This document shows positions 52,768 to 63,499 of a DNA stretch of 64,000 nt, in pieces. The notes beneath the pieces were generated by a model. That model was not told where the DNA came from. It saw nothing but the letters and a program-made list of their open reading frames with translations, and did not search any database. Source of the stretch: Telmatactis stephensoni (lineage: Eukaryota > Cnidaria > Anthozoa > Actiniaria > Isophelliidae); contig JALIZF010001530.1 of the NCBI GenBank assembly GCA_029948255.1, positions 163,501 to 227,500 on the forward strand, given 5' to 3'. Both the position numbers and the translations under genes were made by a program. How positions within the stretch are numbered: the stretch's first letter is position 1; the number at the start of each line of letters is the position of its first letter.

Positions 52768-53787
52768 GTGAAAGGTGAATTCAACGCAACTGTGAGAAAT
52801 AAAACTAGAGGGACACCCACAACATTTGTCATAGTCCAAGGACGCATCAACTCACCACCACTCATCGGGAGACCTACTCTCGTTGACCTAGGGATGTTAA
52901 AGATTGACCCAGATGGCACTCTAGCTGAGACCAACAACCTGAGAATTCAAGAAAACCCTCAAGTCCGAACAGTCACAACCGGACAGAGCCAACAGCCAAA
53001 GGATGTCATAGATGAAATAGTGAATAGACACAGTAAAGTCTTCGAAGGCATCGGAAAGATCCGAGACAACAAGAGGAATGAGGAACTCTACGCGCAGTTC
53101 AGCATGAAACCAGACGCAGTACCAATAGCTCAAAAGCCGAGGCCAGTAGCTTATCACCTAAAAGAACCGCTGAGAAAATGGCTCGACCAAGGCATCGAGG
53201 AGGACATCTTTGAAAAAGTACCACCTGGGGAACCAGTTACTTGGTGTTCACCGCTAGTTGTGCAACCCAAACACAAGTTCAGCAAAACGCCACACAAGGA
53301 ATTAGAGCCAAACATGATCAGAGCAAGTGTTGACCTTAGAGTACCAAACAGATACATGAACCGAAACAGTATAACACAAGGACCAATCATTGAAGACTTC
53401 ACATACAAGTTCCACGATTGCAAGATCTTCTCTAAGTTGGACCTGAGACAAGGGTACCACCAGCTACAGCTACATCCAGATTCAAGAGCTATAGCGACCT
53501 TCAGTACACCATGGGGAAACAAGAGACCAAAACGGCTAGTATTTGGCGCTAAATCTTCACAAGACCTTTTTGACCAGACCATGTACAGAGTATTTGGGGA
53601 CATCCCAAGATGCCTCAATCAACGCGATGACATACTGATTGGAGGACGCACCATAGAGGAACACAACGAAACCTTAGAACAAGTGTTGCAAAGAGCAGCT
53701 GATTTTGGGATCACCTTCAACCGTGAGAAATGCCAGTTTGGTGTAGAAGAGATCGAGTTCTATGGCTACAGTCGAAGAACGGACTGA
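52768..53787 (+). pseudogene. Ty3/gypsy protease end and RT
   Basis: Open for 339 codons. The RT shows the fingers (IPIAQKPRPVAYHL-like), SKLDLRQGYHQL with the first catalytic Asp, FDQTMYRVF and NQRDDILIGG with the two remaining Asp; R at the first position of xDD is also what I remember for this clade. The last residues (FYGYSRRTD) leave the frame where RNase H should follow. RT copies the RNA genome into DNA; this copy is not intact. Confidence 0.7.
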
Positions 53788-54054
53788 AACCAACACGGAG
53801 AAAGTCAGTGCAGTGAAAGAAGCAGAAACGACCACAGTCCAAAGAAGAGGTGCGAAGCTTCCTAGGTATGCTAGGATACTTATTAAAGTCATACCACGCT
53901 ATTTCCACACTAACAGCACCACTGCGAAAACTGACCCACAAAAATACAAAGTTCAAGTGAGATGCAGAGGAAGAAATAGCATTCAACAACCTCAAGGAAG
54001 AGCATCACCAACGAAGACACCATAGCCTACTTCGACCCGAGAAGACTGATCATA

Positions 54055-54276
54055 GTGAGAACTGAAGCAAGTTTCCACGAGGGACTGTCAGCAGGACTTT
54101 TTCAAGAGACACCTAAAGGACTGCAACCCGTACACTTCATCAGCAGAACGATGACCGAGGCAGAGAAAAGATATAGCCAAACGGAAAAGGATGCATTGGC
54201 AATTGCATGGGCCAAGGAAAGATTTAGGATGTACCTTCTTGGGGCACCTAAGTTTAAGATAATCACAAGCCCATAA
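54055..54276 (+). pseudogene. Ty3/gypsy RNase H
   Basis: Segment with GLSAGLFQETPKGLQPVHF and YSQTEKDALAIAWAKERF, the standard Ty3 RNase H order. It lies in a different frame from the RT and ends in KFKIITSP with a stop; the ITDHKPL motif expected next is degraded. Confidence 0.65.
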
Positions 54277-54566
54277 GCCGCTCTTGCCAATGTTTAACAA
54301 GGCAACGGCCAAAGTACCACCTAGAATTGAGAAATGGATCATGAGCTATGCAAGATTCGTCGACTTTGAACTTAATACCAGCCAGGTAAGGATGAGAAGA
54401 GACCCACTGGATTTTCCTGTCGAGACACCCACTTCCAGAGACAGACAAGGATGAGCAGACTGCAGCTTTCATCAAGCAAGTTACAGAAGCAGACCAAGCA
54501 ATTATCCTCGACAGGGTACGTAAGGAAACAGCACAAGATGAACAGTTAGAGAAACTACATCAGCGG

Positions 54567-54965
54567 ATGATCAACAAAGATTGGGAAAAGTACCACAAAG
54601 ACGCAGGCATTGCGCCTTTCTACAACATCAGGCAGGAACTCTACGAAGTTGATGAAGTTATCTTGAGAGACTACAAGATTGTAGTACCGACAAGTGTACA
54701 AAGGAAAGTTGTGAAAACAGCCCACAAACTAGGACACCTTGGTACAAAGACAAAGCAGATGCTAAAAGAAAGATATTGTTTTCCAAACATGAACAATTTG
54801 GTTGAACAGATAATAGGGCAATGCTTTGAATGTCAAGTTACAGATAAGGAACAACGAAAGGAACCAGTCAAATCATTAACAATACCCAACAAACCATGGG
54901 AAACCATTGCCAGTGATTTTGGAGGACCTTACCCAGACGGTCACTACCAACTTGTGAAGTCGTAA
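54567..54965 (+). pseudogene. Ty3/gypsy integrase, zinc-binding and core start
   Basis: A 132-codon frame with the H-x3-H / C-x2-C zinc module (AHKLGHLG ... CFECQV) and the beginning of the core (IASDFGGPYPDGHY). It ends at 54965 in sequence unrelated to integrase, so the 3' part of the element is absent. Confidence 0.7.
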
Positions 54966-55020
54966 TAAAAGTGAACAAAACAGACTTTAGTGTCCAGAAA
55001 TAGAGATTTTACAAAGACCA

Positions 55021-55327
55021 CACTACATTTCACGAGATGTACGAATGGTACGGCATGTAAACATCTCGTGAGGGGCCTCTCTCTTCAAGCTAAGTGTGAT
55101 AATTATTCACATTCGACACAGAAAGACACTACATTTCACGAGATGTACGAACGGTATGGCATGTAAACATCTCGTGAGGGGCTCTCTCTTCAAGCTAAGT
55201 GTGATAATGTATTCACATTCGACACAGGAAAACCAAACTTCATTTCATGAGATGTAAGGTATGGCCTGTAAACATTTGGGGAGGGGCCTTTCTCTTCAAG
55301 CTAAGTCTGATAATTTATTCACATTCA
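55021..55327 (+). repeat. 106-bp tandem satellite, three copies, each with a hairpin
   Basis: Copies at 55021-55126, 55127-55232 and 55233-55327 (last one shorter and more diverged). Each has the palindrome cacgagatgt ... acatctcgtg with a 20-base loop (first at 55031-55070); the third copy has lost it. The segment ctctctcttcaagctaagtg is conserved in all three. Confidence 0.85.
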
Positions 55328-56565
55328 TAATTGCTCTTTTTTTTGAATTTCCATAAAAGCTATTTACATGTTGTGTTATGACTGTATTTGAATAGTGATA
55401 TGCACATTTCTTGCATACAATTTACCTTCACCACCTGTACCGTCGGAAAATTAAGTTTAAGGCCTGTATGAGGTCGTCTATTTTGGACAACCCTCAGCTA
55501 TGGGTGACTCATATGGTGAGTGGGTCATGACCTGGGTTTATAGGCCACACATAACATCAGCTCATCTTTGAGAAGCTTCAAGAGCAATCTAGACACAGGA
55601 CAAAAAAGGAAAGAATGAAAGACACCAAGTCTTTCCTACCCTTAATGTTTTCTTTGCAGATCCTAGATGAAGTGTGAAGGTTAAAAATAGGTACCTAAAA
55701 ATGATTTGAATTTATGCTCACGTTTCCTGTTTCCTAATGAATAATTATATATATATGGACAGAAACGCATAAGGGGTTGAAACGTGTAACAACAATACAT
55801 TTCTTTGGTCCCAAGCTCCGGAATATTCAAATGAGCAAAACAAGCGTATTTTGATCATATTTGGTAATGATATGATCCTTCAAAAATGGCAGAACAATTT
55901 CCCATCTACATGTTATTCACTTTCCAGCAGCTTATAGTGATCAAATCAGATTTTTAGTTCAAGGTAACTAACTAACTTGTGAAGACTCAGAGCCTGTGCC
56001 AGGGTTTTGGTAAGGAAACGCTTGAATTGTAACCTCGAATGTGAAGTACTTTTACAGAGATTTTATACTTGTAAACAGACAGTCATTATTTAAAAAATCC
56101 AAATAAATAGAATTGCTTAGGTAGAAACTAAATATGTTGTTCATTTATTTGTTCTGAATGTGGTTTAAAGTAGCCGAAAGAGCGATAAAATGCTTTGTAA
56201 ATCCACCTACTGTTTGCCTTGAGAACTCAACATTTGGAGCTGATCATAAACTTTCTTTTCAGAGTACGAAGTTGCACTTTACGATGTCCAAAGTCATAAA
56301 AAATGCAAAATATACTTTATAATGACCATAAAAAATACAAATAGAAGCTACAAAATATATTTTTGGCCAAGTTTTCATTTTCCAAATATGGTCAAAAAGC
56401 ACCTTTGCCTCATTTGCATAATTTGAATATTCCAGACCATGAGCACCTAAAATGTGTCTGTACTATTGTCAGCAGTCTCACACACGTATATAAGTGAATC
56501 ATAATTTGCATAATTCTCTTCTGTGCAACTGCTTGAAGCAACAACTCATAAAGGCTATCTACACC
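55328..56565. other. Spacer, nothing recognised
   Basis: AT-rich sequence with a short TA run near 55747. No gene or repeat recognised. Confidence 0.5.
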
Positions 56566-57309
56566 GAAAATATGTCTGCTCCAGAAGTTCAAAGACCTTC
56601 CACTTGGCTGCTACTGCCTCTGTTAGTCCTCCTGCCTTCCCAGAAGCTAATACCGGAAACTCTGAAGTCACACAAGCTTCTGAACAGAACCTTCAGGTAT
56701 GGACTCAACATATTTGTTTACCCTTCATTTTCCGTGTAGTTTTCTCTCTTCTCCAGTGTACCTATTTGTCTCTATTATAGGTTTCTCTCAAGTGTGAATT
56801 TTTATTTTGACTCATTTCTCCCCAACTCGCTCGTAATTTTTTCGCTTCGTAGGTCACTCACACATGCATTTCTTGTTCATCAAATCTAAAATTATCACCA
56901 TAGTCGTGCATTTCTAGAATTTATTTTATTTTATTGTTTCAATGTTCTAATTGAGTTTTCAAAATATTACAGAGACCAGCATTTGTGTTTACTGCAGTAT
57001 TTGTCTCATTCTCTTTCACCATACTCATACACATTATGCCCATATTATGCGTATCCTCTTCGCGCATGCGCATTAGCCCACGTTCCAAAGATGCATTGTT
57101 ATGCAAATTGCAAACAGGTATATAAGCACAGCATCAGTGAAGGCCAGGCCTCTTCTTCTTCCATGGTAGTCGCACAAGGTAAGCCCATGTTTCAACCGGT
57201 TTATCTCGGTTCAATTGCTTTTACCTTTGACTAAGACTGTTTTGTCTTTTGTTCCATATTTCTATACAGCACGTTGCCACCATATCTTCCAAGAGTGCCA
57301 GTGCCTTAA

Positions 57310-58248
57310 GTGCTTCGGGAATATTGTATTCTGAGGAGGAGGAATCCATGCTTCTTAAAGAAACTGAGCATGTACCTCACAGCAGTGCAAAACAACCTTC
57401 GGCACTCGCCTTCACTCGCCTTCGGCACTCGCCTTCAGTTTCTTCACAAGAATCTTGGTATTGGTCAAATTTCTAAAGCCATTGACAACCTTTCTAACTT
57501 GGTAAGAGGTTCCACGAAGAAGAAGAAAACACATGAAGCCTCTACTTCACGTACACGTGGCCGTATGAGTGATGGTGAGGGTTTCAACTCCACCAACCAG
57601 GATTTTCACTCTGTCAGCGAGGGTTTCGATCCCGCTGATGATGGCCAACCGGTAGATGAAGGTTTCGACCCTACCACTTTTCTTGCCTCGGATCCAGAGG
57701 ACAAGACTGCTTCGGTTTCTGACCAAGGAGACGGAACCATTCCTTTTCCGCCGTCAATCTTTGACGTGCATGAAATTCAAGGCCCCAAGGTTAATGAGAT
57801 GCTTGCTAAGAGAATTGATGAGTCATTCACTTCAAAGCCTTTGAAATTGAAGCCTTTGTTGGAAAAATACAAAACGCCAGAGAATTGCAAATTTCTGTGC
57901 GTGCCTAAAGTAAACACTCCTCTTTGGAATGAACTGTCAAGCAAAGCTAAATCGACAGATCTTGGATTCCAAGAGCCGCAAAAAGCTATAGTTAAGACTG
58001 GCCAGGTTCTCATTCAACTAGTTGACATGGCTATCAACTCTAAGAAAAAGAAAGAGCTCTTGAAGCCGACAGACTTGATCCCTATTTTGTCTGATGCCAT
58101 CACCTTTCTCGGTAATGCTGGACTTCAGACCTCACTCAAGCACTGCGACCTTCTCAAGGCAGAGTTGAGTAAGAGTTACCAATCATTGTGCGTTGTCAAC
58201 ACCAGTGACTACCTGGCTTTTTGGGGACGACTTGTCAAAAAATGTTGA
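57310..58248 (+). pseudogene. DIRS gag
   Basis: A 312-codon open frame. The N-terminal third contains acidic, FDP-containing repeats (DEGFDP, SEGFDP). The rest shows the DIRS gag signature as I remember it: NCKFLCVPKVNTPLWNEL, KAIVKTGQVLIQLVDMAI and LKPTDLIPILSDAITFL. It ends in GRLVKKC; the following frame (58193-58486) is Arg/Ser-rich and continues the C-terminus after a shift. Confidence 0.65.
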
Positions 58249-58659
58249 AGACATAACCAAGGCAAACAAGATCGCCTCCAAAATCACTGGCGGCCAACCT
58301 CGCCGTTCACAGTCTCAATGTAACCGCGGCCGCTCAAATCTGGCAACGAACCATTTTTTAAGGTCGAGAATGCCGAGGTCGAACCGTCAAAGTCCCGGCC
58401 GCAGCAGGAGTTACCAGAACAGCTCGACATCGAGCAGTTTCAGGAAGAACCAGCAGTCCAAACAGGACTCATCAAAGGACAAGTAAATAACGTGAGTGCC
58501 CCTTTTTGTGCTGGCAATCTAGCCCATCATCTTCATGAATGGTCTAAAATCACCAGTGATCCTTGGATCTTAGAGTCTGTCTAGGGTTACCGTTTAGAAT
58601 TCCTAGATTTACCCTTTCAAAAATCTCTTCCTCGTCCTCTGAGTTTTTCGGCCAACGAA

Positions 58660-59452
58660 ATGTCTTTAATCGATTCAGAGATTCAAAAGCTTTTTGAAAA
58701 ACGGGCAATTGTTCCGACAGCTCATTGTTATAATGAGTTTATCTCAAATATATTTTTGGTCCTGAAGAAAACGGGTGATTTGAGACCAGTCATTAATCTT
58801 AAACCACCCAATGAATTTGTACGAAAAATTTGCTTTAAGATGGAAAGTGGTGATTTTCTATCTCACCTTCTACACCCTGGGGACTTTATGTCATCTATTG
58901 ATCTAAAGGATGCATATTTTAGCATCCCCTTTGACCCTTGCGTTTTCAATGGAGAGACAACGTTTTTGAGTTTACTTGTTTACCCTTTGGGTACAGTTTG
59001 GCTCCATGTGCTTTCACAAAAATTCTGAAACCGGTGCCTCCCTCAGATTACGTGACATCAGAGTGATATTCTATATTGATGACACCTTAGTGATTGCTAA
59101 TTCTAAACACATTTGTACACACCATACAAAAGAAGTGTGTTCTTTACTTTCTCGCCTTGGGTTCTCAATTAACACGTCTAAGTCTCAAATGATCCCAAGC
59201 CAGCGCATTGAATTTCTCGGCTTTGTTGTTGATTCTAATTCGATGACTTTGTCTCTACCCAAGAGGAAAATTCAGACTATTATTTCCTCTTGTCAAAATC
59301 TTTTAGCTAACCCCTGTCCTTCAATTCGGGATGTAGCTCATGTTACGGGTCTCCTAGTCTCAGCATTCCAAGCTGTAAAGTATCTTAAGCTTTTTTATCA
59401 CTCCACTGAACTCTGTAAGTCGGGGGCTGGTTTCGCAAGGATATGCTTATGA
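58660..59452 (+). pseudogene. DIRS reverse transcriptase
   Basis: The first frame reads EIQKLFEKRAIVPTAHC, GDLRPVINLKPPNEFV and SSIDLKDAYFSIPFDP (first catalytic Asp). A frameshift near 58985-59000 leads to the second, with VIFYIDDTLVIANS carrying the YxDD pair and RIEFLGFVVDS. The element type follows from the order gag-RT-RNase H and these motifs. Confidence 0.7.
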
Positions 59453-59459
59453 CGATAAA

Positions 59460-59807
59460 ATGTTGTTATCCGAAATTGCTCGTGTCGATTTGGAATGGGT
59501 CATTAACAACATATCACAACATAATTGTTTACCCATTCATACCCCTCCTGTGGATCTTGTCATTGAGAGTGATGCTAGTCTAGTGGGGTGCGGTGCGGTC
59601 TGCAGTAATGGCATGAGTACAAAAGCACTTTGGTCTGTTGACGAGACGTCCAGCCATATCAATGTTTTAGAAACTTTGGCTGCCTTTTTTGCTCTGAAGT
59701 GTTTTGCCAGCAAATTGTCTGGAATTCATATTCAGTTTAAGTTGGACAATACATCTGCCGTCTCATACATTAAAGGACAACTGAACCCCATAAATGATGC
59801 ATTTTGA
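59460..59807 (+). pseudogene. DIRS RNase H, truncated
   Basis: The frame has DLVIESDASLVGCGAVC, HINVLETLAAFFALKCF and IQFKLDNTSAVSYIKGQ, with the catalytic Asp-Glu-Asp order of DIRS RNase H. Its last dozen codons after SYIKGQ leave the family sequence and stop at 59805-59807, so the element is cut here. Confidence 0.7.
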
Positions 59808-60053
59808 AGACAAAATATAGTAAATGGAAAACTCAAAAATGCACTTTTTGTGTCCCACAGCTTTCCATTTGAGATACCCGCCCTTACAGTTATGTAATCC
59901 GCCATCTTGCACCTTTATCACGGGCTCAGAAAATTTGGGACGTGACGTCATAACGTCATAGAAACTCGTGTATTTACAGAGAAGGGAAAGAAGTGCAGCG
60001 TTGTTGTTTGGATATTCTTGTAGCGATTGATTTGGGGGGCTTGTTTGTTGTAA
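59808..60053. other. Spacer, possible promoter of P2X7-like gene
   Basis: Contains a gacgtcataacgtcat motif at 59943-59958 with CRE-like halves. No other features. Confidence 0.35.
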
Positions 60054-61312
60054 ACGGATTCAGATAGAAGTTCAGACTCTTGCTCTTCATCGACATCGTG
60101 CAGTGATGACGATTTTGGAGAATTTGTTGAAGATTTCAATGGCATTAGACCGTACCAGTTTGAGCCAGAGCGACTGGAAATTGAAGCAGAAGATATCAAG
60201 GAAGACGAAAGCACATCAGAAAGTGACGAAGAAAACAATCATAGTCGACTAACAAATTCAGAATGGTACGTGCTAGGTTTTCTTATTGTTTATCAAAGGA
60301 ATCAAATCGATTGGAAAAGGATCACTCCATTATAAGCTCGATGAGGGTTTGAGGCACGTTTGAGCACCAAACGACTGCTTCACGGCTATTTAGCTTTAAT
60401 TGCGTTCAGTCGTTGGCATTACAATTTTATTTCAGCTTAAAGTAAGCTTAATCCTTTGTCAAATTATTTTAAAATCACAAATTGAAAACATTAATTGCCT
60501 GGGTCTCATTTTATTTTTGTTGCAAGCAATAAAGTCCGCATTTCGTATTATATGTTACTTTTACGATTTTTTGTATGTACACTGTTTGTGTAGTTTCTAT
60601 TATACTGCTTCCATCTGAAAAAGTTAAAAAGTTGTTTTAAATTTTTATTTATTGATCGTGGCATCCAAGAAATCTACAAGACATCAACCAATTCCTTAGA
60701 TTTTCGGCCAGCAAGCAAAATTCGAATTAAAATCAGATTGTTATTAGTATTATAGTAAGATTAACAATTGTCCAAAATAATGATAGCAATAAATAATCAG
60801 AAAAGGAATCACAGTGACAAGATTACAACAGGATCTAAAGCAGTTTGACAAATACTTATAATACTATTCATTGGAATTGGGTTTAGGTGTCAGTGTGGTA
60901 GCTGCACAGTTATGGATAGAGAAGAAGAGTGCATATGCTGCCAGGAAATAAATGCAATAGAGTCTACCTGTAAAAGCCTCCCAAATGATGGAACAATGTA
61001 TGCCAATCAACCAACCCCAAGCTGCATTACACAGCATCCTGGATTTGTGTCAGTGTGCTTAAACAAATGGGTGTTAAAGACAGCATGGTTCCAGTATAAG
61101 CAACAGTATATAGATGCATATGAAGGACCTGAACATAAACAATATAGGCACATAGCCTATCGTCAATTGGCCAGATGGTGTTGGGGCTTCCTTGGAAAAG
61201 ATGTCGTGTGGTGCTTCCATCTTGTGCAGTAATGTGCATAAGAGCACACTTCCCTCCCCCTGGACTGGAGGAAGACTTTGTATTTGAAGGTTTTCATTTT
61301 CCTCATGAATAA
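60054..61312 (+). pseudogene. P2X7 C-terminus-like gene, two exons, damaged
   Basis: Exon 1 is 60054-60265 (acidic; EFVEDFNGIRPYQFEPE), donor gaatg|gtacgt; exon 2 is 60887-61312, acceptor gggtttag. The join completes a Trp codon and gives WCQCGSCTVMDR. Exon 2 has ECICCQEI, ITQHPGFVSVCLNKWVL and KQYRHIAYRQLARWCWGFLG, the block I remember from P2X7 receptor C-termini and the large family of cnidarian P2X7-like proteins; in P2X7 this is the cytoplasmic ballast. It has no channel domain. The expected start is ACG (60054-60056) after a TAA, and a one-base loss near 61196-61200 shifts the frame before the conserved VVLPSC segment. Confidence 0.7.
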
Positions 61313-61335
61313 TTTGACAATAGATATTAGGATAA

Positions 61336-61587
61336 GGGAAGGTTCATTTAATATGACGAGGGGGGCATGAAGATTTCAAGGGGGGCCCCTTTGATTTTTA
61401 AAAGATGTTAAGGGGGGCTTCTGAATTTTTGGGATGGTCAAAAGGGGGGGCTCAAGTGTTTATTCATATAAGGGGGGGGCCTAAAATAATCGACAAGGTC
61501 AAAATAAGGGACTATGAAAATTTTCTGGGTTAGATTTCCAAATATTCATGTCCCCTCCCCCCCCTGTCATATTAAATGAACCTTCCC
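61336..61587. mobile_element. MITE with GGGAAGGTTCATTTAATATG ends and TAA TSD
   Basis: The two ends are inverted repeats for at least 22 bases (to cgag / ctgtcat), with TAA at 61333-61335 and 61588-61590, as for Harbinger-type MITEs. The middle is G-rich (aggggggc repeated five times), like the partial copy near 27771. About 250 bases. Confidence 0.75.
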
Positions 61588-62269
61588 TAAATATCATTGA
61601 GCCACTAAGAATCCATTAACAGACATTCAATTTTCAACATTAAATGGAGCAAAATGTTTATTTGCATTTTTTGAGCTGTAAACATGTAGTTTTTGTAAGA
61701 CTACAGATACTGTATACTACATAATAGAGTCAAACACTAAACCCAGGAAACAAATCTCTCAGTCATTGTGTTACAGTGATGCATGAAAACAGTGGACTGA
61801 TAGACCTTTCCTAAATTCCTATGACTGGTCACGAAATTATAGATTAAAATTGAAGCTGAGGTGGTTAAATCTTTTCATTACTGTAACATTACCTTAACTT
61901 CAATCTATTACCTTGTGATCAGTCAAGCAAATTCAGGAAAGGTATATTAAAATTCATTAGACTAGAATCTTGATTGGTTTAGTTGTACCACTCTAAACAT
62001 GATGCTTAACATGTTTTATACTCAATAGGACCTTTGCAAACCTGGTTGTGACATGTCATCAAAATATAAATTTTCAAAAAATTCTTTCAACAATACAACC
62101 ATTAACAAGAACAAACTGATAAAAATTTGAGGGTGTTCTCTCTAAGCTTTTGCTTGTGTCACATGACCAGGTCCTGCATAGGGCCCATTGTTTTCATTAA
62201 TCAGTGAATGCATTGTATTAAATTGTTTCCAAATGGTCTTAATAGCACAAAGGATGTGATAATTTTAAA
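61588..62269. other. Spacer with an imperfect inverted repeat
   Basis: At 61804-61860 and 61893-61945 the sequence forms an imperfect inverted repeat (cctttcctaaattcctatga and its match tttcaggaaaggtata reading back). No gene seen. Confidence 0.45.
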
Positions 62270-62293
62270 TAAAGACAACTTTTTTGAGTTTAA

Positions 62294-62336
62294 AACAAGA
62301 CATGTTTCGGCTTTCATAAAGCCATCTTCAGTTGTT
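62294..62336 (-). ncRNA. Hammerhead ribozyme-like motif (Penelope-like element)
   Basis: On the minus strand the order is AACAA, CTGAAGA, a GGCTT/AAGCC stem with a short loop, GAAAC, AT, GTC, TTGTT. The CUGANGA and GAAA core boxes and the GUC cleavage triplet are present, AACAA/UUGUU makes a 5-bp stem I, and stem III is very short, all as in the minimal hammerheads reported in Penelope-like elements. Such motifs cleave inefficiently as monomers. Its sense strand is opposite to the GIY-YIG frame here because it sits in the inverted flank. Confidence 0.7.
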
Positions 62337-62460
62337 GAAGTGATTACAAGTTTTGACTAAATGTATCTACTATTAATAGAATCTAGTTAAATATAAAATT
62401 ACAACAGTCATTACATAGTTTGAATACTTAAGATATGACATATAAACAAACTAAAAACGA

Positions 62461-63387
62461 AAGATATATAAAGTTAACATATTACATATTGATGGTGGTA
62501 TTATCAAGTTTTTTAATCTTAATTTACTGCATCCTAATATAAAGTTTACGTTAGAAAAAGAAATTAACAACTGCCTTTCTTTTCTTGACGTCAAAATTAA
62601 CAAACTAATGGACAACTCTTGCATAACTTCTATACATTGTAAGAAAACGTATACTGGTCTGCTTACTAATTTTAACAGCTTCACCTCACTTTCATATAAA
62701 GTAGGACTAATACGCACATTAATAGATAGAGCTTTTAAAATTAACAACAGTAAAGATGGTTTTGAAAAAGACGTTGCTGATATCAAAACCATCCTTAAAC
62801 GTAACACCTTTCCTTCTTATCTTATTGACAAGGTAACTCAAAGTTATCTTGACAAAACAACTCAAAACTCTAATGCCAATCTTAATCAAAAACTACAATC
62901 TACTAATAACTCAGAAACCAGATATTTCAAACTTCCTTTCATTGGGAAATATTCATCTTTTGCCCAAAAGAAAGTTAGGCAGCTTTCCAAACGTTTTTGT
63001 GATAAACTAGATATTAAATTAGTCTTTCACTCATTTAAAATAAATCGTTTATTTTCTGTTAAAGATCCCATCCCTGATGTTCTTAAATCTTGTGTGATCT
63101 ATGAATTTTCTTGTTCGAGCTGTAACGCTCGATATATAGGTGAAACAGTTCGCCATCTTTCCACACGAATTAATGAACACCTTTTTTCAGACAAACAATA
63201 TCACATTTTCAAACATTTGTCTTCTAACATAGATTGTAAAAATGCTGCATCATCAGATAGTTTTAAAATAATTGATACAGCAAATAGTCCTTATCAACTT
63301 AAAATAAAAGAAGCTCTTCATATTATGGCTTCTAAACCCGAGTTAAACACTCAGGTTAAGCATTTTAATACCATCATCAATATGTAA
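62461..63387 (+). CDS. Penelope-like element RT end and GIY-YIG endonuclease
   Basis: Open from inside the left flank; an ATG at 62608 starts the last 259 codons. The beginning (FTLEKEINNCLSFLDVKI, KKTYTGLLTNFNS) is the C-terminal RT thumb; residues about 170-200 show the GIY-YIG endonuclease (VIYEFSCSSCNARYIGET, TRINEH) with the CxxC insertion common in these elements. Endonuclease cuts the target for reverse transcription. No stop interrupts it, but most of the RT is missing, so it is a 5'-truncated copy. Confidence 0.75.
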   Translation, partial: KIYKVNILHIDGGIIKFFNLNLLHPNIKFTLEKEINNCLSFLDVKINKLMDNSCITSIHCKKTYTGLLTNFNSFTSLSYKVGLIRTLIDRAFKINNSKDGFEKDVADIKTILKRNTFPSYLIDKVTQSYLDKTTQNSNANLNQKLQSTNNSETRYFKLPFIGKYSSFAQKKVRQLSKRFCDKLDIKLVFHSFKINRLFSVKDPIPDVLKSCVIYEFSCSSCNARYIGETVRHLSTRINEHLFSDKQYHIFKHLSSNIDCKNAASSDSFKIIDTANSPYQLKIKEALHIMASKPELNTQVKHFNTIINM

Positions 63388-63499
63388 TATGTTAACTTTA
63401 TATATCTTTCGTTTTTAGTTTGTTTATATGTCATATCTTAAGTATTCAAACTATGTAATGACCGTTGTAATTTTATATGTAACTAGGTTCTATTAATAG

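Larger units (their letters stand above)
52610..54965 (+). mobile_element. Third Ty3/gypsy element: protease, RT, RNase H, start of integrase
   Basis: The element shows a protease motif (DTGADVNIMD, about 52643), RT with FSKLDLRQGYHQLQL, NQRDDILIGG and EKCQFGVEEIEFYGYS (to about 53780), RNase H (AGLFQETPKG, SQTEKDALAIAWAKERF) and the zinc-binding part of integrase (AHKLGHLG, CFECQ). Core integrase and LTRs are absent. Frame changes occur near 53785 and 54040. It is flanked by inverted copies of the 106-bp satellite. Confidence 0.75.
56566..59785 (+). mobile_element. DIRS-type element: gag, RT and RNase H half
   Basis: A gag N-terminal exon lies at about 56570-56698 (LAATASVSPPAFPEANT, donor cag|gtatgg), followed after an intron-like gap by frames from about 57277 and the main gag ORF (57310-58248). 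RT covers 58660-59030 and 58976-59452, RNase H 59460-59785, then the sequence ends abruptly. DIRS elements lack integrase and use a tyrosine recombinase; that half is missing here. Frames change at about 58235 and 59000. Confidence 0.65.
62270..63499 (+). mobile_element. Short Penelope-like element with inverted flanks
   Basis: A 134-base segment at 62370-62503 is repeated in inverted orientation at 63366-63499 with few differences. Between them is the GIY-YIG coding frame (62461-63387). The left flank is extended outwards by a hammerhead motif (62294-62336, minus strand). This is the layout of Penelope-like elements with inverted pseudo-LTRs. It is 5' truncated: only the RT thumb end and the endonuclease remain. 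Confidence 0.75.
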
